Part shown: one piece after another, positions 45,986 to 56,660 of the stretch
How the letters are laid out: each line of letters begins with the position of its first letter
Position numbering within the stretch: position 1 is the first letter of the stretch
DNA from: Bactrocera neohumeralis
Taxonomy: Eukaryota > Arthropoda > Insecta > Diptera > Tephritidae
NCBI RefSeq assembly: GCF_024586455.1
Contig: NC_065920.1
Location: 49,435,824 to 49,499,823 of the forward strand
DNA: 64,000 nt
Direction of reading: 5' to 3'
Position numbers and translations under genes: made by a program
Notes under the pieces: generated by a model
The model's input: the letters and a program-made list of their open reading frames with translations, nothing else
Told to the model about the DNA's origin: nothing
Databases searched by the model: none

Positions 45986-47960
45986 TTAAGCAAATTTGAA
46001 AAATTGAGGTTTTTGAAAAATTCGTTCAAAGATGAACTGAGGGAACTAATTGAGCTAAGCGGGTACTTTTCAGAAGGCTGTTGCTCAAAAACCATTTGAG
46101 ATATCCGTTTAAAATTTGCGTCAGTTAATTTCAAATGTGTACTCTATAGAAATATGGACTTATTTTTCAATTTAATACTAAGTTTTTCTCTTTAAGCATA
46201 ACTCTTTCGAAGCACCTTGTATGATAGGTTTTATGTACTGTTATTTTAAACGATTTCGCCTACAACTGCGTGCAACCACAGCGACAAGATAAACGCAGCA
46301 TTCCAGCGAATTAAACATGCACGCGGGAGCAGTGCCTTAGTGTGAGTGAAAATCTATATAAATACAGTACATGTAATTATAAGTGTGAAAGCGCTTTTAT
46401 TGTTTTCGAAAGCAAATCTTTTTGTTGCGCTTTTCAATTTAGGCTGTGAATGCAACAGTCGTTCATTAAATTTGGCAACGATTTGCATGGTACAGGTTCG
46501 CTGTTGTTCGCCAGAACTCAAAAGCACCCATACACACAAATATAAATATGCAGCATAATACACACACACAGATAAGTATATAGGCGCTTACAAGCACTCG
46601 CTGTCCGCTGGAGAATGATAATGCCGGCGTTTCCAATTAAATAAATAGCGTTCAGCGCTTGGAGTGCCGTTAGTAATGCATACAACTTGATAACGGCAGC
46701 ATTCACGGGTGTGTGTGTGTGTGTGTACGTTACATGTGTCTGTGTATATTTCAATTTCGTGCCGCCAATTGCCCTGCGCTGGCGCATTTAAGCGCCTCCT
46801 TGCCGCAACATTGTTATAATTTGGCTTACAACAACAACAAAATAGATAACTGTTGCAATGTGCACAATGGCAACAACAAAAGGCATAATCTCTAACTTTG
46901 CAGCAATCAAATAATTGTCGAATTATATTACAGACAATACAGTATACGGCCATTGTTTCATATCTGACTGTGGAAATCATTTCATTTATTTTAATACGAG
47001 CACAATCGTGATTTTGTGAAAATTTAGGCATAATGGCATTGTCAGCCAATTGTACGCAGTAAGTGAGTGTTAATGCGTGTATGTATGTGTGGGTGAGTTT
47101 CCGTTTAGAAATTGCTGCAGCTTGTTAAATATTTCCATCAAGATTTGCGCGGCGTATTTCATTTCAACATTGCAATGTTTGTGTGTGAGTGTCTATATCT
47201 ATGTATGTATCTCGCAAATGTCTATAGTGTCTATATGTATTTCTAGCTGTGTACTTCTGTGTCTCGAAAAATTCAATTTTCCCCCAAAGCCAAGTCTTTG
47301 CAACACATCTTCCCTTCTAAACCTCAAATTTCGCATTTTTCAACTGCTTTCCATGATTTCGAAATCACTTTTCTTGCTTCTCAGTTGTAATAATAATAAA
47401 CGGCGACAAATGCTGTCCACAAAAGCTTCTCAGCGTTATCACTTCCACTTTGGCTTTGTGTAAATTGCTTTGCCTTTCGTCGTGGCAATGTGCGCACATT
47501 TATTATTTTAAATCTTCGAAAGCAATATTCTTAATTAAAAAGTGCATAAGTAATGAAATTGAAAAACCTTCAATACTTGCATAAAATACGATTTTCTTTT
47601 CTAAGATTTCATTTATTTGCTTTTAATTTGGCATGTCTTGTTGCAACTAATTTGTTGTCAAAGTGTCGGCATGCCGCAAAGTGCATTTCTGTTCCTTTGA
47701 ATTTTATACAAAATTTCCGGAAAATATTTTAATTGCATTCAGAATTATTATTTGCATGTAAAAGCCTCAGGCATTGCTTTGTGTCATTGGCAAAATTTTG
47801 CGAATTTGATTAGAGAGCTCCAATTTGGCATTAATTGTTATTGGCAATAAGCATGCACATATAATACGAGTACAAACATAGAATTTTCAGTTCTTTGATG
47901 AGTTTTGAGCAAATGATGGCATCACGATGATATTAATTAATAAAACTCTTTCGATTGGAA
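45986..47960. other. Non-coding stretch with a GT microsatellite
   Basis: A (GT)n run lies at about 46709-46726. 46240-47100 is moderately GC-rich, with overlapping frames up to 153 codons on the minus strand (46588-47049). These contain the reverse of CAACAA and GT repeats and have no recognisable domain. I do not call a gene. Confidence 0.4.
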
Positions 47961-47974
47961 TGAAACTTGGTGTT

Positions 47975-48700
47975 GACAATATATTCATCCTCATCCTCAT
48001 ATTAATTTTTAGTTTCTTAATCTTCTTCTACTTCACTTTTATTTGTAATTTGGTCTTTTTCATTTTCATTTCCATGTTCGACCTCAGCTACATCTTCCTC
48101 TCCATTTTCAGATATCTCTTCTACTTCATATTTACTTCTAACTGGATCATTTATTTTCATATGCCTTTTCTACTGCCTCTTTATATACAATTTCAACTCA
48201 AAATTTAGCAACATCTGCTTCAACTTCAATTTCAACTTATAATAAAACTTCAATTTTAACATCAAATCCAATTTTAACATCAACTTCAACTCCATTACAC
48301 AATCAGCTTCAGCTTCAACTTCTGCTTCATTTCATCTTAACTTCATCTTTAACTTTTACTTCAATTTCAATTTGAACTTGAAAGTCAACTCAACTTTTAA
48401 CATCAAATCCAACTTCACCTTCAACTTCAATTTCAACTTCTACTGTAACTCAACTTCAATTTCATCTTCATTTTCATCATCTTCTACTTCTACTTCTACT
48501 TCTACTTCTACCTCAGCTTCAATTTCAATTTCAACTGAAACTACAACTTTAACTTTAACACTAAATCCAATTTTAACATCAACTCTAACTCCGACTTCAA
48601 TTTCAACTTGAACTTCTACTTCAACTCAACTCAACTCTCAAACTTCAACTTGAACTTGAAGTTCTACTCTTCTTCAACTTTACTTCAACTTCATCATCAC
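47975..48700 (+). repeat. Degenerate (CTTCAA)n-type hexanucleotide array
   Basis: TTCAACTTCAATTTCAACTT-like sequence dominates, most regular at 48200-48660, with TTCATCTTC, CTTCTA and TTTTAACATCAA variants. Three-base periodicity keeps frames open, so frames at 47927-48208 and 48372-48611 are not genes. Confidence 0.85.
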
Positions 48701-48859
48701 CAAGACGACTTTTGATGCATTTGAGCGATTTTTCATATTAGCCAATAATCTAATAGTAGTTTTGTAATTTTGTAATTATACGTTTAAATCATATTCAAGT
48801 TGCTTGTTAGTCCTTTCTTTTATTTGAACTAGTTGCAATGTATAAACAAAATAAAAAAT

Positions 48860-49045
48860 ATTCATCTTCAGTTTCAACTTCAACTTCATATTAACCTTCA
48901 TCTTCTTCTTAATCTTTATCGTGAAAACTTAAACATAAACATCGAGTTCAACGTTAACCACAATTTCGACTTCAACTTCAACTACAACATAAACTTCAAG
49001 TTTAACATTAACTTCTTATTAACCCTCATCTTCTTCTTAATCTTT
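48860..49045 (+). repeat. Second block of the degenerate TTCAAC array
   Basis: TTCAGTTTCAACTTCAACTT and TTCGACTTCAACTTCAACTA types, with ATTAACCTTCATCTTCTTCT and ATTAACCCTCATCTTCTTCT (about 48890 and 49015) as a ~125-bp internal duplication. It is separated from the main block by ~150 bp of unique sequence. Confidence 0.75.
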
Positions 49046-50880
49046 ATCGTTATCTTAAAAGGAAGAAACAAATTTCAGATACTTAAATATTTATTTCCAT
49101 GGAGCGATTCCTATTTTTAAGGGTTGGTTTATTACCCTCTTCTCTACTTTTTGCAGGAAGGAAGAACCTTTTAGTAAAATATCTTAGTGAGGCTTCGAGG
49201 TGGATATAATATAAATATGTCAGTCTTTTCATAACTTGCTTTAAAAGACTTTTTTCGTTCAAAGTTTATTCCAAGATCAGGGTCAAGTCAATTAATAATT
49301 AGGATACTTGCTTAATAACGTACTTGTGACCAGAAGGAAACATCTTCTGAATGAAATCTGCCATGAAAAAATCGGTAAAAATATTATATGAAATCCCTCA
49401 ATTGAAGTTCACTCATATTCTAATCGACTATATGGAACACAGAACAGCAATGAGGTGGTTACGATGGGACAAAGCAGAAATGGACTACCATATATACCAT
49501 TCAAGTAAGGTTAATGTATCAGCTCCTATTTCAGGTATAGTAGGTAAAAGAAGAAGTATTTGAAACTGACAATATATGTGGTTTCTAATAAGAATCGTGC
49601 TCTATCTTATTTAACACTGGTAAGAAGTTTTTATAGACTTTTAACACGCGGATTTTGTCGATGATTGTAACTTACTTTAAACAAATTATTAGATCTTAGT
49701 GTGATATTTAGAGAAATGACCTCTTGGCCTATTTATTCCTTAGTTGGCTGGTATTTAGAAAGCTTCATCATCAAAATAATTACTTTAAAATCTTTAACGC
49801 AGCATCATTATTCATGAACTATTTCAAACGTTGCCTGCTTATGTTAATATATCTAATTTTAAACAAATTATGAAAAAGTTTGGATGAGAAACTAAAACGC
49901 CTGGGTAGTTCGAAGCTCTCCAGCTCCGAAAGCACCAACCAGAAGTAAAAGAATAATCTCGCTTTGTCATAACGAAAGGTGGACGATTTGACTTTCTTTT
50001 TACTTCATATTATTATCACTTTGAAAAACGAAATATGAAATTTATGAAAACGGTTAAAAGCAAAAGAAATCGTTATTTTATTGAAATCACCTTCATAATT
50101 TCAACCACAATAACTCCCAATGCAGATTTACATTAAATTCTCGCACACTTTCGCCTTCGATGATTTTGCATAATTGACGTATTTTGCCAAAACATTACAC
50201 ACCCAAATCCAAATCGAAAAGCCATGCTCATTACAAAGTCATTTAAAAACAATTTGGCTTTTTTCCAATACAAATTCAAGTGTTGCCAACTCACGCGCAT
50301 TACATTTGACAATTTATTACAGGCTCAGCGTGTGGGAGTGAAGGGGAGGAAGAAAAAAGAAAGTGAGAGTGTTGAAAGGGAACGCAAAGAAAAATGACAC
50401 CGTGATAAATGATGAAGACGTGTGCGTTGTAGTGAAAAGAGCGCACAAATATATATAGTACGTACATAATACATACACACACAAACGCACATATGTACAT
50501 ACACACAAAAAAACAAGTCTGTACAAATGTAAAGTAAGTAAGCTTTTACAAAAATTGTAGTCGTGCGCTGATGAAAAGTCTGCAAGTAGTGGCGAAAAAC
50601 TGACTTCAAGAAGAATTCCACTGTCATTTGAGGAAAATTGCATTTAAAGTGTTGTCGTTATCGAAGTCACTGCTTCTTCTGCTTATTTTTATTTGCATAA
50701 TGCAATTGCGTGATTAATAAAACTGAAACTATTCTGGTTAAGACGTAAGTATTGGATCATGACAGTTGCAGGTGCGTATTAATGGTTGCAAATTTTTGGT
50801 AAAAATTTGGTGAAAATAATTTCCCGAAACGGCCTAATCACTTGAAAAATGATGGATGGAATTTCCATACGACCTTCGCA
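49046..50880. other. No supported feature
   Basis: AT-rich sequence. 50320-50520 is rich in CACA and GAAA words. No protein motif is recognised. Confidence 0.4.
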
Positions 50881-50884
50881 CATA

Positions 50885-51411
50885 ATGGTTGTCAAAAAAG
50901 TCTTGCGGTATTTTTATTGAGTTTTTTTTTTTTTGTATTGAAATTGAAATGAATTTTTGATGACTCATGCCCAGCTCTTGACCGATGCTACAACTCCTAC
51001 TATGCCGGTCTCTTTCGACCAATTCAGCGATTTTATCGCAATTTTCGACGACAGGCCTTGCAAGCGTGGCGCATCTTCGACCACCTTTACACCAGAACGA
51101 AAACGTTGAAACCATCGCTGTGCGGTGGAAATGGAAACTGTATCGGGTCCATAAAGTGCACAAATTTTATTGGCGGCTTGAGATGCATTTTTGCCTTTAT
51201 CGTAGTAGTACTGTAAAATATGCCGTATTTTCTCTTTATTTTGCTCCATGTTTGCGACGCTATAACTCACGAACGACTTAAAAGAAACGACAATCAATCG
51301 AACACGTGTTACAAACACGGTATAGCATGACCCGATGCGACGAAAAAACTAGAACTACGCGCTTTCAGCGCCAACTAGCGAAAATACCGCAAGACTTTTT
51401 TGACAACCCAT
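50885..51411 (-). mobile_element. Short mariner derivative with near-perfect ends
   Basis: The ends ATGGTTGTCAAAAAAGTCTT (50885 onwards) and, on the complement from 51411, ATGGGTTGTCAAAAAAGTCT extend over 31 bp with a single one-base gap. TA flanks both sides (50883-50884, 51412-51413). The minus strand keeps only the transposase N-terminus (both HTH regions); the whole catalytic domain is deleted, leaving 527 bp. The near-identity of the ends suggests a younger insertion than most in the window. Each end is followed by TCTTGCGGTATTTT. Confidence 0.95.
50965..51261 (-). pseudogene. Mariner transposase N-terminal DNA-binding part
   Basis: On the minus strand a Met at about 51249-51251 starts MEQNKEKIRHILQYYYDKGK NASQAANKICALYG, continuing ISTAQRWFQRFRSGVKVVED. 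After a frameshift come ARPVVENCDKIAELVERDRH and IGQELGMSH. This is the two-HTH DNA-binding domain of a mariner (Hsmar/SETMAR-like spacing: ICALYG, WF-RFRSG, EDAPR-GRPV). No catalytic Asp is present. A Met further upstream lies outside the expected start, so I prefer the internal one. Confidence 0.88.
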
Positions 51412-51531
51412 TATAATTCTTAGGTAATAATCGAATTTGGAGGGTGGCGCCATGTCTAGAAGTTCGAAGTTGAAGAGGGAAGCGGGACGCATTTGCAGAT
51501 AAAAAATGAGAGAGGCCAAATGGAGTGAGCA

Positions 51532-51948
51532 ATGCTCGAAAATTCTACTTGTCGAACCCCCAGAGGCGATCTAGTGACTGATGAACAGAGCATACTAAAA
51601 TTATGTAGGGAACACACTTCCAACCTGCTGAATGGCAGTGAAAGCATAACACCAGTAGATGGTGAACCCGACTCCTCAATCGATGACGATGAAGCGGACG
51701 TTCCATTGCCTGACCGTGAAGAACTGCGAATAGCAATTATCCGTCTGAAGAACAACAAAGCCGCGGAGGCTGATGGATTGCCGGCCGAACTATTCAAATA
51801 TGGTGGCGAAGAGCTGACAGGAAGAAAGCATCCGCTTCTTTGTATAAGCATGCGCAACGTTTGGAATTTAAATGTGCTCTGCCCAATCCACAAAAAGGAA
51901 GATCCCACAAACTACGCAAAATACCGCAAAACTAATACGGCTGCGTAA
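51532..51948 (+). pseudogene. LINE reverse transcriptase N-terminal fragment (copy B)
   Basis: 138 open codons. GDLVTDEQSILKLCREHTSN and IDDDEADVPLPDREELRIAI lead to LKNNKAAEADGLPAELFKYG (RT motif upstream of the fingers) and CPIHKKEDPTNYAKYRK. The final codons after YRK belong to sequence beyond the deletion joint. Confidence 0.88.
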
Positions 51949-52595
51949 GTTAATAGACTTCTCTGAGCCGTTCGATACCAAATGAGTTTCAGACAAAGCG
52001 ACTCCCTATCGTGCGACTGCTTCAACCTTCTTCTGGAGAAAATAATTCGAGCTGCAGATCTGAATAGAGAAGGTGCAATCTTCTATAGAAGTGTAGAACT
52101 GCTGGCGTACGCCGATAATTGATATCATTGGCCTCAACAACCGCGTCTTAGTTCTGCTTTCTTCAGACTGGATAAGGAGGCGATGCAAACGGGTCTGGTA
52201 GTGAACGAGGGCAAGACGCAATATCTTCTTTTATCTAACAAACGGTCTTCGTACTCACGACTTGACTCCAACGTCACTGTGAAAGTCATAACTTCGAAGT
52301 CGTAGATAATTTTGTCTATCTTGCAACGCAGAATAACTCTTGCACAAAGACCAAACCCTATAAGTCACTCAATATTCCCGTCCTCTATATGGTACAGAGG
52401 TATGGACGATGACAACATCTTATGAGTCGAAGTTAAGAGTTTTCGAGAGAAAGGTTTTGCGAAAGTCGTTTGCTCTTTGACAGCGGCGAATACCGTAGTC
52501 GATGAAACGATGAGCTGCACGAAATATATGAAGACATTGATATAGTTCAGCGAATTAAGAGACAAAGGCTACGCTGGCTAAGTCATGACGTCCGA

Positions 52596-52793
52596 ATGGA
52601 TGAAAACACTCCAGCTCTGAGAGTATTCGATACAGTACCCACAGGGGGAAGCAGAGGAAGAGGAAGACCTCCAGTTCGTTGGAAAGACCAGGTGGAGAAA
52701 GACTTGGTTACACTTGGAATTGCCGATTGGCGCCAAAAAGCGAGAAGGAAGAACGACTGGCGCGCTGTTGTAAACTCGGTTCAAACCGTGTAG
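52596..52793 (+). pseudogene. LINE C-terminal fragment (copy B)
   Basis: 65 open codons from MDENTPALRVFDTVPTGGSR through GRGRPPVRWKDQVEKDLVTL, to NDWRAVVNSVQTV and a stop. The frame is open upstream to about 52540 (RIKRQRLRWLSHDVR). This conserved C-terminal tail follows the RT in this LINE group. The same tail is seen in copy C near 59420-59665. Confidence 0.88.
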
Positions 52794-52849
52794 GCGGTGT
52801 CTACGTCATTTCAATATCGTGTACTTTCTCGAAACTTATTTTAGTCATG

Positions 52850-53160
52850 AATAATGGGGCTGGCAGATGGAGAAGACTGTAAGAAATGTCGATAGTAAGG
52901 CATCAGGCAAATAATGGAGTATCACTTGTGAACTTAACCCGCTTGGTAAGGGTAAGTTTCACGCATATGGGCCTTCACGGTATCAGGGAACGGGACTCGT
53001 TTATGAGGCCACTGAGTCTATTCAATTTCGCGTCAACCGCGGCTATCGTAAAGGATGTATTCCTCATGGTCTTCCTAACAGATCTTCATCTGTCATCATC
53101 GCAAGGAACCAAAAGTGATCTATGCGTGGCCTATTAGCTTAACAAACTAACCTAACATAA
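52850..53160 (+). mobile_element. LINE 3' fragment (RNase H-type LINE), next to copy B
   Basis: Frames give GEDCKKCR and IRQIMEY near 52872-52925, then RVSFTHMGLHGI and SFMRPLSLFNFAST near 52950-53035. These line up with EDCRKCQEQGTRETMEH and IVRPQNLLKFASS in the 61.43-61.8 kb relic. The CxxC---H--C pattern is the usual C-terminal knuckle of Jockey/I-like LINEs. The end is TTAACAAACTAACCTAACAT near 53137-53156, a TAACC-like tail. It shares orientation with copy B but belongs to a different LINE. Confidence 0.65.
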
Positions 53161-54155
53161 CCCAAAGTGAAAGCCTTTAGCTATCGTCTCAAATTTTGAC
53201 GGCATCTGTCGAACTATGCATTACAGCGCTCCATATTTGCACACATGCAAGCATTACTATTAAAACATTTCGCCACTTTTCATTCAAGATTTTCAACATA
53301 ATTGTCAAAGGTTATAAACACTATTAAAATCAGACATAGATCATGTGATATGGTACTCGTAACGCAAAAACATATCAACAATTTTGCAAGTCACACACAT
53401 GTCACTTTAATACATATATACTACCATATACTACATAAATACCAAATATTTATACGTATATGTATATGGGTTCACAAACCACGCCTCCCACACGTTGTCA
53501 ACGCGAGAGCTGTCAACACGATTATTTTGTACGCTTTGACAGCAGTTTCGTGAAATTGTTTCGTTTACACGCCCGCCATATTCGTTGACTTTGTCATGAA
53601 TCTACTAGGTGTACACACATACACATTTATGCTTGTGGTATATGCATGAGTGCGCGATTTCTATCGCATTTCATCGAAAATATTTTCCTGCGCAATACTG
53701 ATATATTCCATAAATATGTATATTCGCCTTATTTGTTTACCTGCAATATGACACACCTGCTTGCCTTCAAATGCATACTATTTACTACCTGTAAAAAATA
53801 AATAAACATAATACAAATAAAGAGAGCGGGTTTGTACACACATCATTACTCTTCCCAAAAGTCATTTCGGAAACCGTTAAGTGTCAATAACTGACATGTT
53901 ATTGATATATAATGGTTTATTGAATATTGTACGGTGACGATGTCACTGAGTAATGAAATTTAATAGTGGTTGTGAGAATGAGGAGCAACATTGAGAAAAA
54001 ATTTCATAAAATTACGTTCGAAGTTTAAGTGTACAAATACGGTTTCGGATCACTTTGTGCCAAACCATTTTCTTGGGTATGCGATGTTCTGGACCACAAT
54101 TTTTTGTAAACGGTATTATTAAAGGCCCGCAGAAGCTGAATTAGGCAGTCAGATG
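53161..54155. other. No supported feature
   Basis: AT-rich sequence with no recognisable gene or element. Confidence 0.4.
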
Positions 54156-54558
54156 ATTTATCTTTACTTTGACTCTACTTTTATCTTATCTGTTTTACTA
54201 ATTCCTAACTCTAACTCTAATTCTAACTCTAACTCTAACTCTAATTCTAACTCTAACTCTAACTCTCTAACTATGACTCTAACTTTCACAGTAATTCTAA
54301 CTCTAACTTTAACTCGAACTCAAATTTTAACTCTAACTCTTTTTTATCTTTACTTTGACTCTACATTTATCTTATCTGTTTTACTAATCTCTAACTCTAA
54401 TTCTAACTCTAACTCTAACTCTAACTCTAACACTAACTCTAACTCTAACTCTAACTCTAACTCTAACTCTAACTATGACTCTAACTCCAACTCGAACTTC
54501 AACTCTAACTCTAACTCTATTTCAAACTCAACTCTAACTCTAACTCTATTTCAAACTC
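54156..54558 (+). repeat. (TCTAAC)n hexanucleotide array with a ~187-bp duplication
   Basis: Mostly CTAACT units with A/T and C/T variants. A leader TATCTTTACTTTGACTCTAC then TTATCTTATCTGTTTTACTAA occurs before the array and again inside it (TCTTTACTTT at 54161 and 54348, 187 bp apart). A block of leader plus array was therefore duplicated. Confidence 0.93.
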
Positions 54559-55135
54559 AATCTCTATCTCTATCTCTATCTCTATCTCTATCTCTATCTC
54601 TATCTCTATCTCTATCTCTATCTCTATCTCTATCTCTATCTCTATCTCTATCTCTATCTCTATCTCTATCTCTATCTCTATCTCTATCTCTATCTCTATC
54701 TCTATCTCTATCTCTATCTCTATCTCTATCTCTATCTCTATCTCTATCTCTATCTCTATCTCTATCTCTATCTCTATCTCTATCTCTATCTCTATCTCTA
54801 TCTCTATCTCTATCTCTATCTCTATCTCTATCTCTATCTCTATCTCTATCTCTATCTCTATCTCTATCTCTATCTCTATCTCTATCTCTATCTCTATCTC
54901 TATCTCTATCTCTATCTCTATCTCTATCTCTATCTCTATCTCTATCTCTATCTCTATCTCTATCTCTATCTCTATCTCTGTCTCTGTCTCTGTCTCTATC
55001 TCTATCTCTATCTCTATCTCTATCTCTATCTCTATCTCTATCTCTATCTCTATCTCTATCTCTATCTCTATCTCTATCTCTATCTCTATCTCTATCTCTA
55101 TCTCTATCTCTATCTCTACATCTATCTCTATATTT
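54559..55135 (+). repeat. (TATCTC)n hexanucleotide array, ~95 units
   Basis: An almost pure run of TATCTC for about 570 bp. The only visible variants are three consecutive TGTCTC units (G at 54980, 54986 and 54992) and one ACATCT near 55120. Six is a multiple of three, so a long frame (54153-55178) alternating Ser-Leu stays open; it is not a gene. The array lies directly after the (TCTAAC)n array, from which it differs by one base per unit. Confidence 0.97.
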
Positions 55136-55179
55136 TACTCGATCTCTGTCTCTTTTTGTTCTCTTTCCATACTATTAAT

Positions 55180-56088
55180 TTACAGGTCTAAAGTTATCAA
55201 ATTTTTCCCGTGTACCCCGCAATACGAATATTCTCTTAGTTCTTCAAAACTCAAAAACAATTTCAAACTTATGTCACATCGCTGCTGACATTCTAATGAC
55301 ATGTGTCATTATATTTATGCCAATGTAACATACCGTAATGAGCGTTTACGTTCCTATTTTTGTTGTTGTGTGTTGCTTTTTTGTTTTTACAAAAGTTTCT
55401 CACACCCTTGTTATTTTGCTGTCACACGGTTTTCTCGAAAATTGCTCGGCCTTCTGCATGCGAAAATCACAAACATCTCGCCACTATCAATTTTCTGGCA
55501 AAATTCCCTAAATTTGTGTATGATGTATGTGTATACTTGCAGGCGTTGGTATTTTTCCCCAGTTCCTTGTCAAGGGCGAAAACATGCAAATGACAGGCTT
55601 GCAAGTTATTAATGACGGCAAGAGTTCGTTTGCTTTCCCGTGAGACGATGAAGCCCTTTTTCAACTCTTATTGAGTAGCCAATACTTAATTTCATACACA
55701 GATGTCAATGACAATGGTGATTAGGGCCAGCAGACAACGTAATATATAAGAGTTTAGAATATTAAAAAATCAATTGATTTTCTTTACACGCTAAAGTTTG
55801 GGGTAAAGTGTTAACTTCTTACTTGAAACACCATGCAAATATTGTGAAAGGACTAAAAACTAATTTCAAGCTTTCCAATTTTTCAAGAATTCCGCATTTG
55901 TTTAATTAATTCGATTTTTATTTTTAATCGAAAACATAATATGTGAATCTTGAACATTTACCCTAAGAAACCTTTAACATACCATAGTTACTCGATCTTA
56001 TCGCATAGGAGGGAACATATACATATCTTCCTTTTCATATCACTATCTGGCAATTGGTATCACTTCTACTAAGTACAGTTGAAAGATA
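55180..56088. other. No supported feature
   Basis: Ordinary AT-rich sequence. Overlapping small frames at 55300-55660 show no known motif. Confidence 0.4.
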
Positions 56089-56091
56089 TTT

Positions 56092-56660
56092 GTTTTTTTT
56101 TTGATAGGGAATTCACAGGAGTGACAGACCGTTAGCAGCCTCACTTAGGCCGTCATTAGGCCCATTGTGCTTCCGAGTTGATTTCATTTGGTAAAATACC
56201 TGATTTTCCCCTCAGATACCCAAAGTAACTTAAACTTGAATTTTGGGAGCCATGGAAGATATCCCACTTTAATCAGCTGTAGGCAGGGAATTCGGTTCGT
56301 AGTGTTCCGGTGTCTCACCATACTCTGCGCATGCTCCATGTTCTGCCGGATCCACTTCATTAATTTTTTGAAGACGGGATATTAGGGGAAATACCCTGTG
56401 ATGATTCCTACAATGTTAAGTTCCCTTTGCTTAAAAGTAGTTGTTTATCATCATCATTAAGTTGCTGGTGTACCAAGCGTTTAGATGTTCCTCTAGAGTC
56501 CATTGCTTCAAGCAACCTTTGAAGTGGATGCATGATTTGCGGAATTTGTGTTTCTGTCTGCCTAGTGCGGGCCGACTAGTCCGAGTTCTGGAAGATAGTA
56601 ACTTTTTATGAGCTACAATCGGCTCCAAAGCGGGCTCTAAGGGTAGCTTTAAGATGAAAT
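56092..56660 (-). mobile_element. Probable LINE 3' fragment with poly(A), minus strand
   Basis: On the minus strand the sequence ends GAATTCCCTATC followed by a run of about 11 A (T run at 56094-56104), as in a retroposed 3' end. Upstream the minus strand reads PALEPIVAHKKLLSSRTRTS near 56570-56630, then VDPAEHGACAEYGETPEHYE near 56305-56360. The latter has the spacing of a LINE C-terminal CxxC-ETPEH motif with the cysteines partly lost. NGPNDGLSEA near 56130-56160 precedes the tail. The poly(A) and the ETPEH word support a Jockey-like LINE. I cannot place the family firmly. Confidence 0.5.

Larger units (their letters stand above)
51420..52810 (+). mobile_element. RT-bearing LINE relic, copy B, internally deleted
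   Basis: Begins within ~10 bp of the mariner at 50885-51411. The first part is an open 138-codon frame (51532-51948) with CRTPRGDLVTDEQSILKLCR, LKNNKAAEADGLPAELFKYG and LNVLCPIHKKEDP, the N-terminal RT motifs. A large deletion then joins YRK to TNTAA and SEPFDTK near 51960. FNLLLEKIIRAADLNREGAI follows (frames shifted). The catalytic box is GCGTACGCCGATAATTG near 52104, one base short of YADD. The C-terminus is preserved at 52540-52793 (IQRQRLRWLSHDVRMDENTP type). The end CGGTGTCTACGTC at 52796 matches copies A and C. Confidence 0.9.

Noticed and set aside
46588..47049. Minus-strand frame of 153 codons
   Set aside because: It includes the translation of a GT microsatellite and CAACAA repeats, and nothing supports a gene.
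47927..48611. Frames of 79-93 codons rich in Phe, Asn and Ser
   Set aside because: These arise from the degenerate TTCAAC array and have no domain.
54156..54558. (TCTAAC)n as telomeric repeat
   Set aside because: The unit is not the insect TTAGG repeat. Flies lack short telomeric repeats, and the array is flanked by ordinary interstitial DNA.
54153..55178. 341-codon open frame of Ser-Leu and Asn-Ser repeats
   Set aside because: It is the translation of hexanucleotide arrays. A six-base period without a stop stays open in frame, and there is no coding signal.
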